This document shows, in pieces, positions 32,173 to 44,350 of a DNA stretch of 64,000 bases (positions are counted from its first letter, which is position 1; each line of letters starts with the position of its first letter). The DNA comes from Linanthus parryae (Eukaryota; Streptophyta; Magnoliopsida; Ericales; Polemoniaceae). A program made the translations under genes and the position numbers. The DNA lies in contig JALGPY010000009.1 of assembly GCA_023055425.1 (NCBI GenBank), positions 33,399,275-33,463,274 on the forward strand. Direction: 5' to 3'. The notes under the pieces were generated by a model. It had not been told where the DNA came from. It ran no database searches and was given only the letters and a program-made list of their open reading frames with translations.

Positions 32173-33708
32173 ATGAGTTTTCCTTCACCTTCTCAAGAAA
32201 ACATGAACTGGGTATTGCTCCAAATCAAAGAACAGAGCTTTCTGTCTCCATCACAACAGCCACCATATGCCCTCTCTCAGCCACCACCACCACCCACAAG
32301 CAGTGATTTCAATCTCAACAAGGTAAGCCCAAGCATACTCCTAATCATCATCATTCTTGCAATAATCTTCTTCATATCTGGTCTCCTTCACCTCCTTGTT
32401 AGATTCCTTCTAAGACCTCCAAACAGAGACCCAGATGACTTAGACAATGTCACAGCCTTGCAAGGGCAGTTGCAGCAGCTGTTCCACCTCCATGATGCTG
32501 GTGTGGACCAGTCTTTCATTGACACCCTCCCTATCTTCAACTACAAAGCCATCATAGGTGTGAAAGACCCTTTTGATTGTGCTGTTTGTTTGTGTGAGTT
32601 TGAGCCTGAAGATGACCTCAGATTGTTGCCCAAATGTAGCCATGCCTTTCATATGGAGTGTATTGACACATGGCTGCTCTCTCATTCCACTTGCCCTCTG
32701 TGTAGATCTCACCTCCTTCCTGATTTCAATTCTTCAAACCCTGGTTGTTCACCTATAGTCCTTGTTCTTGAATCAGGGAGCGAAACTAGTCGAGAAATTG
32801 TCCCAGAGAGAGATAACAGCAATAGTAATGTATTGGGTACTAACAATTCCATGGCTAGAGTGAATTCCCATCTGGGTTTTCATTGTAGGGATGATTTTGG
32901 TTCATCAAGAACAGAGATTTCGCGCAAATCTTGCGAAATTCAGGCCAAAGAAGACGCCAACCCGCCGCAACCGAAGGAGGAGAAGATTGTGGTTGTGAAG
33001 TTGGGGAAGTTCAAGAATGTGGATGGGGGAGGTGAAGGAAGTAGTGTAAGCAATGGTGGTGATTCAAGAAGGTGCTTCTCTATGGGGTCATTTGCTTATG
33101 TGATGGATGAGAATTCAGAGTTGCAAGTACCCATTAGGACACCAATGAAGAAACAGCAGAGCAAGAAGCCTTCTTTGCCATTAACACCTGGTCATAGACA
33201 AGCTATGTCTGAGTGTGATTATGGTTCAAGAAGAGAGTTCAATGGCTTTGAACCATTCACAAGGGTTGAAACCAATGGAATTGGTGGTAGCTGCAGAGTT
33301 AGCAATGGTGGTGGTGGAGCTATTGGGAGGAGCAAAAGAGAGAGCTTCTCAGTGTCCAAGATTTGGCTTAGGGGCAAAAAGGAGAAGCCTAATGCGGCGG
33401 CGATCGAGACGCCGGCGAGACGGGCTTTTTCGTTCCGGTTTGTCGGCTCGGCCGGAGACGAACCTAAGGGCAACAAGAGTAATGATGTGAAGGGTACTAG
33501 GAGGACTATTTCTGAGATTGATCTAAGGAGGTGGGAGGAAAATAGAGGAGGAGGGAGTAGTGAATTGGGTTGGGATGAAGAGAACCAAAGCTTCAACAGT
33601 TTGGATTCACAAGCTAGTAATCCTCCCTCTTTTGCTAGGAGGACTCTTCTTTGGCTTGTAGGAAGACAAAACAAGGTTGTTCATTCATCTTACTCAAACA
33701 ATGTCTAG
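32173..33708 (+). CDS. ATL13: RING-H2 finger E3 ubiquitin ligase, ATL13-like
   Basis: The intronless 511-codon gene starts at ATG 32173 (MSFPSPSQENMNWVLLQ); the Met at codon 11 is an alternative start. After a Pro-rich N-terminus there is one membrane segment (about residues 53-80, PSILLIIIILAIIFFISGLL). A GLD-like block (GVDQSFIDTLPIF, 110-122) precedes a canonical RING-H2: C136-x2-C139, C155-x-H157-x2-H160-x2-C163, C174-x2-C177, with W167 at the E2-contact position. The long Ser-rich tail holds RCFSMGSFAYVMDE and SFSVSKIWLRGKKEK, and ends SFARRTLLWLVGRQNKVVHS, as I recall for Arabidopsis ATL13. ATL proteins are membrane-anchored E3 ligases that pass ubiquitin from an E2 to substrates; the substrate of this clade is unknown to me. 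All zinc ligands are present and there is no stop, so the gene looks functional. Its neighbours are transposons on both sides. Confidence 0.95.
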   Translation: MSFPSPSQENMNWVLLQIKEQSFLSPSQQPPYALSQPPPPPTSSDFNLNKVSPSILLIIIILAIIFFISGLLHLLVRFLLRPPNRDPDDLDNVTALQGQLQQLFHLHDAGVDQSFIDTLPIFNYKAIIGVKDPFDCAVCLCEFEPEDDLRLLPKCSHAFHMECIDTWLLSHSTCPLCRSHLLPDFNSSNPGCSPIVLVLESGSETSREIVPERDNSNSNVLGTNNSMARVNSHLGFHCRDDFGSSRTEISRKSCEIQAKEDANPPQPKEEKIVVVKLGKFKNVDGGGEGSSVSNGGDSRRCFSMGSFAYVMDENSELQVPIRTPMKKQQSKKPSLPLTPGHRQAMSECDYGSRREFNGFEPFTRVETNGIGGSCRVSNGGGGAIGRSKRESFSVSKIWLRGKKEKPNAAAIETPARRAFSFRFVGSAGDEPKGNKSNDVKGTRRTISEIDLRRWEENRGGGSSELGWDEENQSFNSLDSQASNPPSFARRTLLWLVGRQNKVVHSSYSNNV

Positions 33709-33866
33709 AATCAAATTGTTCTCTCTTTTGCTATAAAGTTCTAGACATGCTTTTTCTCGATTTGATTGGATTGGATTATTATGTTTGGATAAAAATTTGA
33801 ATTTTGAGTTATAGAAGAAGAAAACACTTTAAACTATACACATTCGAAGTATAGATGTTTATTACA

Positions 33867-34150
33867 TTATTCTTTTGATCTAAGGTTCAGAAACAACATT
33901 GTCGCATGTACAGTATTTAAGCAAGTGACGCGGTGCTTCAAAATTTCAAAACCAGCAGTCTTGTGTAGGATAGATGTACGTGTGGTTGTGAGTTACACTT
34001 TTGCGTTATTCTTTTGATCTAAGGTTGAGAAACAACATTGTCGCATGTACAGTATTGAAGCAAGTGACGTGGTGCTTCAAAGTTTCAAAACTACCGTAGT
34101 AGTCTTGTGTAGGATAGATGTATATGTGGTTGTGAGTTAGTTACACTATT
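33867..34150 (+). repeat. Tandem duplication (period 139 bp) behind ATL13
   Basis: Unit 1 (33867-34005) and unit 2 (34006-about 34150) both start TTATTCTTTTGATCTAAGGTT and share GAAACAACATTGTCGCATGTAC and GTGTAGGATAGATGTA. They differ by about ten substitutions and small indels. The duplication starts 158 bp after the stop codon, so it may fall in the 3' UTR. Confidence 0.9.
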
Positions 34151-35190
34151 TGAAAGTGCAGATTCTCTGCTGAAATCAGCTTCAAGGTTCAAACCTCAAG
34201 CTTGGAAGTCAACCATGATGAAACAAATGACTTCAACAGACCTCAGACTTTCAGAGGTGATGCAAGAAGGTTCTGTGCACCTTTTTAACCTGTTATCTTT
34301 GAAACCCTAGAGAAGACAAAAAGAGAGGGTCACATAATACTATTTTTATATGTTTCTTTTTCTCCTTTCTCAAACAGGTATGGTAAGTGCAGAAAATGAC
34401 ACACTTTTAGTTAGTAAAAGCAGAGGTGTAGTTGAGGACTTTAGGTTAGGACTTTAATGAGTTTAATTACTCTGACTTTAGCATTTATGAAATTCAAATT
34501 AAAAAAAATGTGTAGACTCAAATTCATTTCTTTGAATCAGCTGAGATCTACTCGTCTTGTTCACCAGAGGGAGAGAGATATGGAAGTTGATGTGGGCACA
34601 CCTTCACAGGCTGTAGCATTTATTGGAATTCAATTGTATGTGTTGTTGTAGAAGTTGTATAAAAGAGACAGGGTAAAGTAATTGAGTATTTGAAGGGCTA
34701 AACATTAATGGTTGATGCAACTCTAGGTACAGGGCCAGTTGCTGTTGCTGTTGTGTGCTGTTATCTGCTTGACCTAACTGTCTAAAACCCCACCACCTTG
34801 TGGAGTTGTACAAACCAAAGTTCATTTGCCCACTAACATGTATTCTTTCATTTATGAAGACGAAATACTATTGTTAGCATGGAGGGAGGGAGGGAGCAGG
34901 TAGTAGCATTTGCCCCCAGTCTAACCAAATTTAGATCATTCAGATACTTCTTTACGCTTTTAAGTTTCATAACTAGTTCATTACTCTGCGCGTACACACG
35001 GAGTTCAGGAAAATCATACGTAATTACATATGAGCATTTGGATTAAAGTGTCAAGTATAATTCATAACAGCGAATAACGCACTAGGCTCAAGAGTATTGT
35101 TTATAATTTATTTTAAACGACGATACAATGTGCCTGAGATAATATGTGAATAACGTTCCAAGTGCAGTCCATGGGAATGTTATTCATACA
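34151..35190. other. Intergenic DNA, no recognised gene
   Basis: Short frames at 34457 and 34604 show no domain. A GGGAGGGAGGGAGC tract lies near 34884-34897. Nothing else is supported. Confidence 0.4.
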
Positions 35191-35191
35191 T

Positions 35192-35840
35192 AGCCTTTTT
35201 TTTAAAGGTGGAAATTCATTCACGCAAAAAGCTAGATTGGGCTTACAAACAAAGAGAAACCAAACTCATCTACTCTTGGGCCTTATATGGCCCAAGAGAT
35301 TAACAATTGCATTATGAGGGTCCGTAAGAAAAGTAGAGCCCGTCTTGTTCCTTAAGCCCATCGCATCAACCTCATGCGCCACAGTGTTAGCCGTCCTTCA
35401 CAATGCTCTAAATTCCCCTAATCTTCTCTTTGCTCATCAATGAACAAACCAAATTCAGTGTTTGTAGCCCACTGATCCTTGAGCTTCCTTACAATCTCCG
35501 ACACAACCGTTTCAACCTCCAGATTATTCGATGAAAGGGTCAAAAACTACTAGAGCGAGCTCTGCTAAAATTTTGCGTCATTCTCCACCGAGTTTGCAGA
35601 ATAGCTCACCGACCCCTCCCTTTCTGCCACAAACTCCCCGTTGTGATCTCTAATCACACTGCCTGCCCATGTCATTCTACATCTGGCATCCACGACGACG
35701 CCAATATTAATCTTCAGAACCCCTTTGTAAGAGCAGTCCATGTAACACACCCACCATGTGAGGCGATAAATCCAACGGGATATTCCCGGACTCAAGGGAG
35801 AGTCCTCCGCTAAGGCACATGAATGTCCCAACAAGGAGTT
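35192..35840 (-). mobile_element. 5'-truncated LINE ending in an RNase H domain
   Basis: On the minus strand the frame ending near 35565 has GVLKINIGVV, then AGSVIRDHNGEFVAE, the plant LINE RNase H (RVT_3) pattern P-G-x-K-x-N-x-D ... G-V-I-R-D. Later pieces (VSEIVRKLKDQW, GLFIDEQRED, about 35415-35510) follow the same domain in shifted frames. The catalytic Asp of the first strand appears as Gly-Val. The 3' end carries GAATTTCCACCTTT and then an A8 tail (T8 at 35195-35202 on the plus strand). Left and right ends are approximate; no duplication was found. Confidence 0.6.
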
Positions 35841-37560
35841 AACCCAAGATCATCTATGACATAACGGAATCAGGAAACACCAACTTGCCAATCAAAGAAG
35901 ACTTAAAATAGTAAAGTGACAACTCAATGCTAACTATTCCAGTGTGACTCAACTCCCCAATCTCGTAAGCTCACCTACGGGAGTTTTAAGAAAATGGAAA
36001 TCCCGCAGTCAAATAATGTTCGAATGAAAGGTTAAAAGAAGAGTAACATGTAATTTGAAATCATGCTTAAAAAATATAATAAAACGTTCGGTGTTGGATA
36101 ATCTTTAGTAGTTCACGAGAGTTTGAAACACTCTATCAGTTTGAAAACCGTTATAATTTAGATTTAAGAAAACACATGCTTCCGTGTCAACCGAGTTGAA
36201 AAGTAGTTCACATAACGTACTCAAGTATTCAATCAAGAAACAATTCCACTAATTCTAATATAAGAGACTCCAAACTCGTTCAACCTTATATAGTGGATTG
36301 CAAGTCCCACTACATATAGGGTTTTGAGGATCATATTCACATTTGACAAGGAAGAACCAATCCAATAATTCACCAAGACAATTAGGCCTTAGGTGTCGAC
36401 ACCCGCTACTGGATCATCAATATAGTGGAGTAACTAGTGCCTACAGGCTGAGTACATTTCTATTACTCAAGCCAAATATAAGTTATCTTACAAAAGAGAA
36501 AATCCAATAGTGGAGCTGACGACACTTGCAAAGTCTCGCTTCCAGACTCTGGGCCCATGTTAACCTGAAGATCGATCTCATAAACCAGAGCCCAATAACA
36601 GTATCTAAATAATCTATATGCTCAATTTAGATTGCTCCGAAAACATATGTCAAGTAAGAAAACACCTTTGATAACTCATTGGACTATTTTTTAGCATCAG
36701 TTCCAGTCGTTCATACTCGCCTTTAAAGAAAACCATATAAAACTTCTCACCTTATGTCTAGTGCGGTTAATTAAATGCATGAGTCTAACGTGAGGCGATC
36801 CTCATCACCAAATCTATCTATACCAAAGTGTGAAGACAAGCAACACATGTCCTCTATATCAGGGTTTATGCAATAATGCAACGCACTGGAGGTTATGTCA
36901 ATCACATGACCAGATTGCCTTCATGCTCCAGAACTGACCAGTACAGTCCATGAATGTGTCTGGTCCCCCAAGTTATGCTCGTACAAGTTTAAAATATGTC
37001 TACTTGATTCCTACCCTTCCCTAATAGATTCATCATTAAGAATTTAAGATACACACCTCTTACTTAATTTCACTTAAGCCCCAAAAGTTTATTAAAACTG
37101 AAGAAAGCCCCCACAGTTGATTTTTTTGTCATTTCTAGCCCAGATCGGTACAAACTAGCTCCAAACGTCATGTAACAAATATAGAGGCACGTGGTCGTGC
37201 CCTGAGTTATGATTTGACTGTTCAATTTAAAATATTGCAAAAATGCTAGTTTACCCCTCCATTACAGCTCGGGCAAACTAGGGGTTTCTGAAAGTTAACT
37301 GGTCAAACTTGACCCTTGAAGTGAAAACGACAATACGATCAAATCTCAAGAATGACATTTTGGTTATTATGTCATCTGATAAGTCAAATAAGAAAGTCAA
37401 AGATAAGTGTGAAACTTGTTCATAGAGTCAACTTTGCAGCAAATTTCTAGTCAATTGAGAAGGAGTTTTGAGAATATAAAAATAGAGTATTGTAGATTGA
37501 GTTTGATGGATTCCAGTACATATTCGAACTGTCAAGAACTCATAATACACAAGGAGATAT
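35841..37560. other. AT-rich intergenic DNA, no recognised gene
   Basis: No coding domain or bounded repeat was recognised. The stretch near 37075-37320 has the GCCCCAAAAGTT / CTAGTTTACCCCTCC style often seen in transposon ends, but no inverted partner was found. Confidence 0.35.
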
Positions 37561-39089
37561 TGTTAGAATTGTGCCCTAGAGGCAATCTATTTATGGTGAC
37601 AATTAAATAGACTTGCTATTCATTATCTCATCGATATGCAGATATGTTAACATGAAGGAAGTCCTCAGAATTTGAATGTTATATTCTTAAATGTCCCTAT
37701 TCGAGTACTACAGTTATTAGGGCGACTGTATTGCATTGAGACTAGTATGTGGGAAGATTGATATGGGGATATCAAGTCTAACACATTGGTAGGCATTAGG
37801 AGTAATGGCGTACTGGATTGATCCGCCATGAGAAGGCTACATGGGAGTTATGTGAATGTCACAAGCGCTTCTCATAGTGACAATGGTGTTGTGGTCCTTA
37901 GACTTGAAGTCACTACACTCTAGTTGTGAATAATCATGTTTTTGATATTGTCAAACGTTACACCGTAACTGGGTAACTATAAAGGCTTTAATCGGACATG
38001 ATATGAAGCAAGCTGAGAGATGGTAGTGATGTAGATATGATTTGTCCCTCCCACATTACGGGAATAAATATCCACGACCCCTCGATGAGTGAGACTTATG
38101 GAAATTCATGGCCATGCTTGAATAAATCAATATGATATTTGTTTATCTAAGTCTACTCACAGATAGAGAAACTATGGATTGGATATACATGTATGACACT
38201 CCATGTCTTGTGTCCAATCCGGATAGAGGTGACAAAGGATTGTACAACACGGTAACATTGGTCACAGAGGTTTGTCAGATTACAGACATTCCTATTACTT
38301 AGGAGCATTGATGTATTGCTAGATGCCGCTCAATGTTTGTAATAATTGTTATTACTGCCAACGTAATTAGGAACCTACATGGTCACACACAATAATAGAT
38401 CAAGCCGGGAATATTTCTAATTAGTTGGACCAAATAGAATTAATGAATGATTGGACTTAAGTGTAAATTGTGCTCATTAGTTGGACTAAAGAGCAATTGT
38501 GGAATAGAATGCTAACTAGTCCCATATTGCTGGATTTATGGGCAACGATTAATTTCTCTAGCTATAAATAGGATTTATAGGCTATGAAAATTCAGTCTAG
38601 ATTAACTCATACTCTACACAGTACACTAAAGAGAAGAGTGAAAAAGAACAAAATGAGTTTTTTCCTTAGGGCTTCGGCCACCCTAGTCGCCTCACCCTTT
38701 TGGAGCCATCGGCCTCATTGGCTGCCCACGGCATGTGATGCCGCTCCTCTCTTGCTAACTACATCATGTTAATGTCGTGGCCCTTTCCTTGCCGGTGCTT
38801 GGATGTGATCCAGCCTCCGCGCACGTCCAATTTATCATCTAAGATGACAATATCTTCATTCTTCTCACGATTGCTAGCACCATTGGAGAAGAAGTCCAAA
38901 TGAGGTCTATTCGCGTGGATACCGTATAGAAGTGGATATCCTTTCTACCTATGTGATCGTCCCAGTCTGGTATGACTGAGGTAACTTTCTTCGTGCATCA
39001 TGTTATGATGCTTCACCTGCGATTCATGGAGGGTTTTGAGCTGAAAATTTATTGTATTTCTTCTGCGTAACCTGCATCAAAACCCTACA
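37561..39089 (+). repeat. 5' LTR (1529 bp) of the old copia
   Basis: It starts TGTTAGAATTGTGCC and ends CAAAACCCTACA, one base before the primer binding site. A CTATAAATAGG box at about 38562-38572 is a plausible promoter, with the transcript then running through about 500 bp of LTR. Confidence 0.88.
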
Positions 39090-39090
39090 G

Positions 39091-39104
39091 TGGTATCAGA
39101 GCCA
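39091..39104 (+). other. Primer binding site (initiator Met tRNA type)
   Basis: TGGTATCAGAGCCA is one base after the LTR end, as in the related elements. Confidence 0.9.
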
Positions 39105-40344
39105 CATGTCGATAGCGCAGAACGTGATTTATGTGGTTATATATTTTTATCAGCTTACACCGTTCTGTCAATTATCCGTTAAAACTGAAATTCCCATTAT
39201 GATACGATTTGAATATGATTCAATAGTTAATTAGATAATTTTACATATGATGTGAAAATTAGAAATTTTTATATACATATGATGTATAAAATTGGTGATG
39301 TAATAGCCAGGGTTTGGGCACAATGTTGGAAGAAAATGTGCTTTTGTTCCACATTGAGGTTTGTCCCCAAGGAAGGAGAAAACATTTTGATTTTATCCCC
39401 TTCAGGGGTTCGGCCATGTTGTCCTGTCCCCCCTTGTGCGCGCCGGACCCGGCCGACCGAACCAACATGGTTCGGCTAGCTAACCGGTTCGACCGGGTTG
39501 GCTGGTCCGACTGAGTTGGAATGGTTTGGCAGGTTACTACGGTTCGGCCAATATGACTGGCGCGACCGTTTTGATTCTCTTTCCCCTAGTGTTCGAAGTT
39601 TAATTAAAATTAACCCAACGCGTTGGAAATTGGATTTTAACTGTTATATGTGATTTATCACATGGTGGTTGGATGTGGACTTATTTGTGTGGTTGTTTAA
39701 ATTTTGTGGTTTAGTTTTGTTGTTGATATAATTAATGTAATTAATTCACGGCTTGCGTATCATCTTCTCCCTCGCTCATGAGGTTCTTCTATTTCATAGA
39801 TGCTAGCGGGAAATAGATAGATAGAATATAGTCAAGGCACGAAGAAGAAGCAAAGAAAAAAGACCATAAGAAAATGGAGACCCACAAGTTAGGACACATG
39901 AAATAAAAAGACAGAGGCACATGGAGATGAGCTTGCTGTTTTAGGGCTTGTAGATATTCTCATTGTCTTGGGAATATCTTAGTCTCAGGGGCCACATCCA
40001 TACCATATTTATTTATTATTTATTTATCTTTTTTGATTTTGATGTATGGTTGATGCATGCAAACGATAACAAGATAATTACTAAACAATTTGGATTTTTT
40101 ATTTGGACTTGCCCAATCCAAACAAGTAGATCAGTTGATATGATCAACAAACAAAGTGACAAGAAAAGTCCCTCGACTAAATATTGCGTTTTGCCTTCTC
40201 TTGCTTAACACCCGCCATTATTAGGATCTATTAAGTTCGGGCTTGCCAAAAGCAAGTCGACTTAATTCATCATGGTGTGACGCGGCGACACAAGCTAGTA
40301 ATGTGTGACTGTTGAAGTAAGAGGTTAAACGCAACTAAGAAATT

Positions 40345-40740
40345 GAACCAAGAGTTGCATTGGATGCAATTGGAAACTGTTCCTACCTAAATAACCAAAT
40401 CTTGGGAGGCATGCCAAAGCAGGCTCAAGAGGAGGTAAAATATGGATTTTGGCACAATAGATATGTTATATCCTATGATGTTTCAATAGGACTGAAAGTT
40501 AGAGGCAAGGAAATTGGGCTTATCTATGAGGTAGATAAATAAGGAGTTATTTTTCCAATTGAACCAAGAATTGCGTAGGATGCAATTGGAAAGAGTTCCT
40601 ACCTAAATAACTAACTTTTGGGTGACTTGCCAAAGCAAGCTCAAGAGAAGGTGAAATGTGAATCTTTTTCCACCATGATATTTTCTGCGTTAATATTGAG
40701 GGTTATTAATCCGAGAAAAATAGTTGGAGTTATGTTTAAT
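40345..40740 (+). repeat. Tandem duplication in the leader of the old copia (period about 216 bp)
   Basis: GAACCAAGAGTTGCATTGG (40345) and GAACCAAGAATTGCGTAGG (40561) begin two copies that continue through GATGCAATTGGAAA, TTCCTACCTAAATAAC and CCAAAGCAGGCTCAAGAG. The same sequence occurs once, inverted, in the leader of the minus-strand element near 57960-58030. Confidence 0.75.
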
Positions 40741-41399
40741 AAATTAAACCCTTGTTAAATATAGTACATTGTCACAATATTTTGCATGATCCTTTTGTTT
40801 TGAATACCTATGGCATGAAACAAACAAACTCGACTGTATCTCTATGATATGTCCTTGAGAAGAACAAGTTGTCTGAAATCAGTTTTCAAGACTGGTATAA
40901 AATTGAGAATTATTCTCAAACGAAAAGGAAAAATGTTGTTTATCCTAGAGCATAATGTTTCCTTCCACAAAACTAAAGCCTAATGGAAGGAACATCAAAG
41001 AATGGTTATTTGGATGTGACTTGCCTCATGTTAGCTACCATGGACTCTAACTTTGGAAGCAATATAAGAATATAGAGACGTATGATATGATCATACCTTT
41101 AAGCTCTTCTCAGAGCAAGCTAGACATGAAGGGTTGTTGTGAAACTTTTTTCAAAAGCAATTTGTTCAATATGATTGAGAACCGCTGAACAAAGCAGTAA
41201 TAAGGGAAAAGACAAAGACATGTTAATGGTTCACAGCAAGGGGAAGGGCAAAATGTTTGCGCGGACCCCAAGGGTATAAGCAAGTTTGTTGCTAAAGCCA
41301 ACGTTTCCTTAAAACCCAATATGTGGTGTAGTGGGAAAGGAAACTACCTAAAGTACCTGGAAAGAAGTCAGAAAGGAATTGTGAATTCCACTTAAGGTA

Positions 41400-44040
41400 T
41401 ACTTTGTTATAGAATCCAATGTGCCTATCTCATAATCATAAGTATTTGATACTAGATGAGGATCTCACATTTATAGAAATGTTCAGGATCTCAAGAGAAG
41501 AAGACAATCGGATAAGGAAGAGATACACCTACACGTGGGGTAGTGAAGCAAGGGTTGCTGAATTAGCCGTATGAAGTTATATTTACCTTTTTGGTATTAT
41601 CAATGAGTTAGACAAATACGATTATGTCCCTGCTACGAGTAGGAATATTATTGCAGTTTCTTGTATGGACAAGAAGACTTTATTTATCAGAATAAAGGAC
41701 AAATGTTGTTCCATTTATTTTGGTGATATGCATTATTGTAATGCACTTTTGTATAATGGATTGTATATCCTTGATCATAATAATTCCATCTATAACATTA
41801 ACACCAAGGGGTTTGCATATAATGATATGAACCTCAGTTAGCTTTGGCGTCGTCGTTTAGGCCACATGAATAAGAAATACATTTCTAGACTCCATATGGA
41901 CAGATTTATAGATTCATTTGATTTTGAATCATATGAGACATGTGAGACTTGTTTATCATAGATATGATCTTTTGGGACTCATACTTATTGATGTATGTGG
42001 ACCACTAAGCACAAGTGCTAAAGGTGGTTTTAGTACTACATCGTATTTACTGATGGCTTAAGTGAATGTGGATTTGTGTATCTTATGAAGAGACAATTCA
42101 GAATCCTTTGAAGAGTTCAAGGAATTCAAAATGAAGTAGAGAACCAGCTTGAGAAAAGTATTAGGGCTCTACGATTGGATCGTGGAGGAGAGTACTTAAG
42201 CTAAGAGTTTGACAAGCATCTATAGGAGTGTTGGATATGATCCATACTCACTCCACCTCGAAGACCGCATTGGGATGGTGTGTCTGAGAGGAGAGTTCGA
42301 ACCTTGTTGGACACGGTTCGGTCCATGATGCGTTGAATAAAACTTCTAGTTTACTTTTAGGGTCATGATCTAATACATCAATTTTCGCCCTTAAACCTTC
42401 TTCCATCAAAATTGGTTATGAATAACATCATATAAGATACGGACTAGGAGGTGTCCTAGTATGTCTTTCATAAGGATTTGAGATTGTGAAGTTTATATAA
42501 AGTGTTTACCGTAAGATAAACTAGTACCCAATTCGGATAAATGTATTTTGTGGAATATCATGAGGAAACATAGTGATATTATTTCTACAATCCAATCGAG
42601 AACAAAAGTGTTTGTTGCTTGAACCACTGTGTTTCTAGAAAGAGATTGTCTCTAAAAGAAACAGTGGGAGGATAGTAGAAATGAAGGAGTTCAAGAACCA
42701 CAATAGAACATTAGTCCTTTGATGGATCATGAGCAGTATCAAAAGATGTTGTGGAGCAACCTGATCAAGGGGCTAGAGAAGTGTGAATTTCTCATAACTT
42801 GGTGATGTATTGCTAATGGATATGAGCCTACAACCTACGAGGTAGCCACGAGTGGGCCAGACTCTCAGTAATGTCTTAGATCCATGAGATGCGAAATGGA
42901 ATCAATGTATACCAATAGACTTTGGTGGAACCACCTATAAGGGTAGAACCATAGGGTTCAAGTGAGTTTTCAAAAAACTAACATGGATGGTAATGTGATT
43001 ACTATTAAGGGACGATTTGTGGCTAAAGGTTTCCTTTAAGTTCATAGTATAGACTATGATGAAATCTTTTCCCCATTTGCGATGCTTAAATCCATTCGCA
43101 TCTTGCTTGCAGTAATCTGTCTATGGATATAATCTAGCTTCTTGGAGTTGGAATCTTCGGTTAATGATGCAATCAAGTATTTTGATTCCATCAAGAATGA
43201 AGATGAAGCTTGTGTTTACAAGAAGGTTAGTGAGAACACAGTTATATTTCCGGTCTTGTATGTGGAGACATAGTAATCATTGGGAATGATGTCCCTACTC
43301 TACAATATGTTAAAGATTGGAAAGGGAATTGATTTTCAATGAAAGACTTAGGCGAAGCAACCCATAAAGACCTATGGACATAGATCGAGAAACTTGTACA
43401 TCTCAAGTTAATGTACATATGTTGACTAGGTGTTGAAACGGTTCAACATGCAAGAATATGAATTCTTACCTATGTCACATGGAATTAGTCTTTGGAAGGC
43501 TAATTGTCCTTCCAATTAGATTGAGAAGGACCATATATTATTCACGAGATGCGCCATGTTATGTACTTATGCCAGACATGTCATATGAGTATGACATGGA
43601 GATACCAGTCATATCCAGATGGGGTTCATTGGATAATTATAAAGAATTTCCTTATGTACTTGAGAAGAACTAAGGATGAATTCTTGATACATGGAGGAGA
43701 GGAAGATTTCACTAGAAGGGGTCAGAGTGATGCGAACTAATCTAACAAGGATAATTTCAGATTATAGAAGAGTTTTGTGTTTTGTCTTAATTGAGGGAAT
43801 TGTGAGCTGGAAGGGGTTCAAGGTAAGATTCAGTTGCCGATTCTATCACAGAGGACTGTGTGTATTGCTGCATCAGATGCACATACTCAGAATATTTAAT
43901 CTCATTCGATTGTTGATAGAGGAGATGTGAATAGATGCAAAATACTGGAAGATGGCTCTCTTCCAAAGCACCTTGAGCAGCGAAACCTTGAGGGCCGCGC
44001 TAGATCAGTAGGCATACGGTGCACCAGATTGACTCTAGTG
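41400..44040 (+). pseudogene. Copia pol remnant (protease to RNase H), heavily decayed
   Basis: Recognisable by comparison with the intact relative at 53799-57749: protease-linked segment (RNxQDLKR-like, about 41440-41570), LGHMNKKYISRLHMDR and DSFDFESYETCETC (about 41855-41955, the integrase zinc region), integrase core pieces (about 41985-42330), reverse transcriptase pieces (about 42950-43330) and RNase H pieces (about 43440-43960). Stops and frameshifts occur every few dozen codons. The gag part upstream is barely recognisable. No product is possible. Confidence 0.8.
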
Positions 44041-44052
44041 CAAGTGGGAGAC

Positions 44053-44350
44053 TGTTAGAATTGTGCCTAAAGGCAATATGATAGTGAAAATTAAATGGAC
44101 TTTCTATTCATTATGTTATCGATATGAAGATATGTTAACATCAATGAAGTCTTTAGAATATAGATGTTATATTCTTAAATGTCCCTAGTCGAGTAGTACA
44201 GTTAATTAGGACGGTTGTATTGCATCGAGACTAGTATGTTGGTAGATTGATATGGGGATATCAAGTCTAACACATGGGTACGAATTAAAAGTAATAACTT
44301 ACTGGATTGATCCGTCATGAGAAGGCTACATGGGATTTATGTGAATGTCA
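44053..44350 (+). repeat. Truncated 3' LTR of the old copia
   Basis: It follows the polypurine tract CAAGTGGGAGAC (44041-44052), starts TGTTAGAATTGTGCC and aligns with 37561 onward until GTGAATGTCA. The 5' LTR goes on with CAAGCGCTTCTC at that point, whereas here CACTACAACAAA begins. Confidence 0.9.

Larger units (their letters stand above)
37561..44350 (+). mobile_element. Old plus-strand copia, 3' LTR cut by a CACTA insertion
   Basis: The 5' LTR (37561-39089), primer binding site, decayed gag-pol, polypurine tract and the first 298 bp of the 3' LTR (44053-44350) are in order. The LTR start TGTTAGAATTGTGCCCTAGAGG resembles the TGTTGGAAT...GCCCTAGAGGCAAT start of Angela/BARE-like elements, so it is a distant relative of the two minus-strand elements at 46-63 kb. 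The LTR copies differ by well over 10% in their shared 300 bp, so this is the oldest layer of the nest. The rest of the 3' LTR should lie beyond the CACTA, outside the window. Confidence 0.9.
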
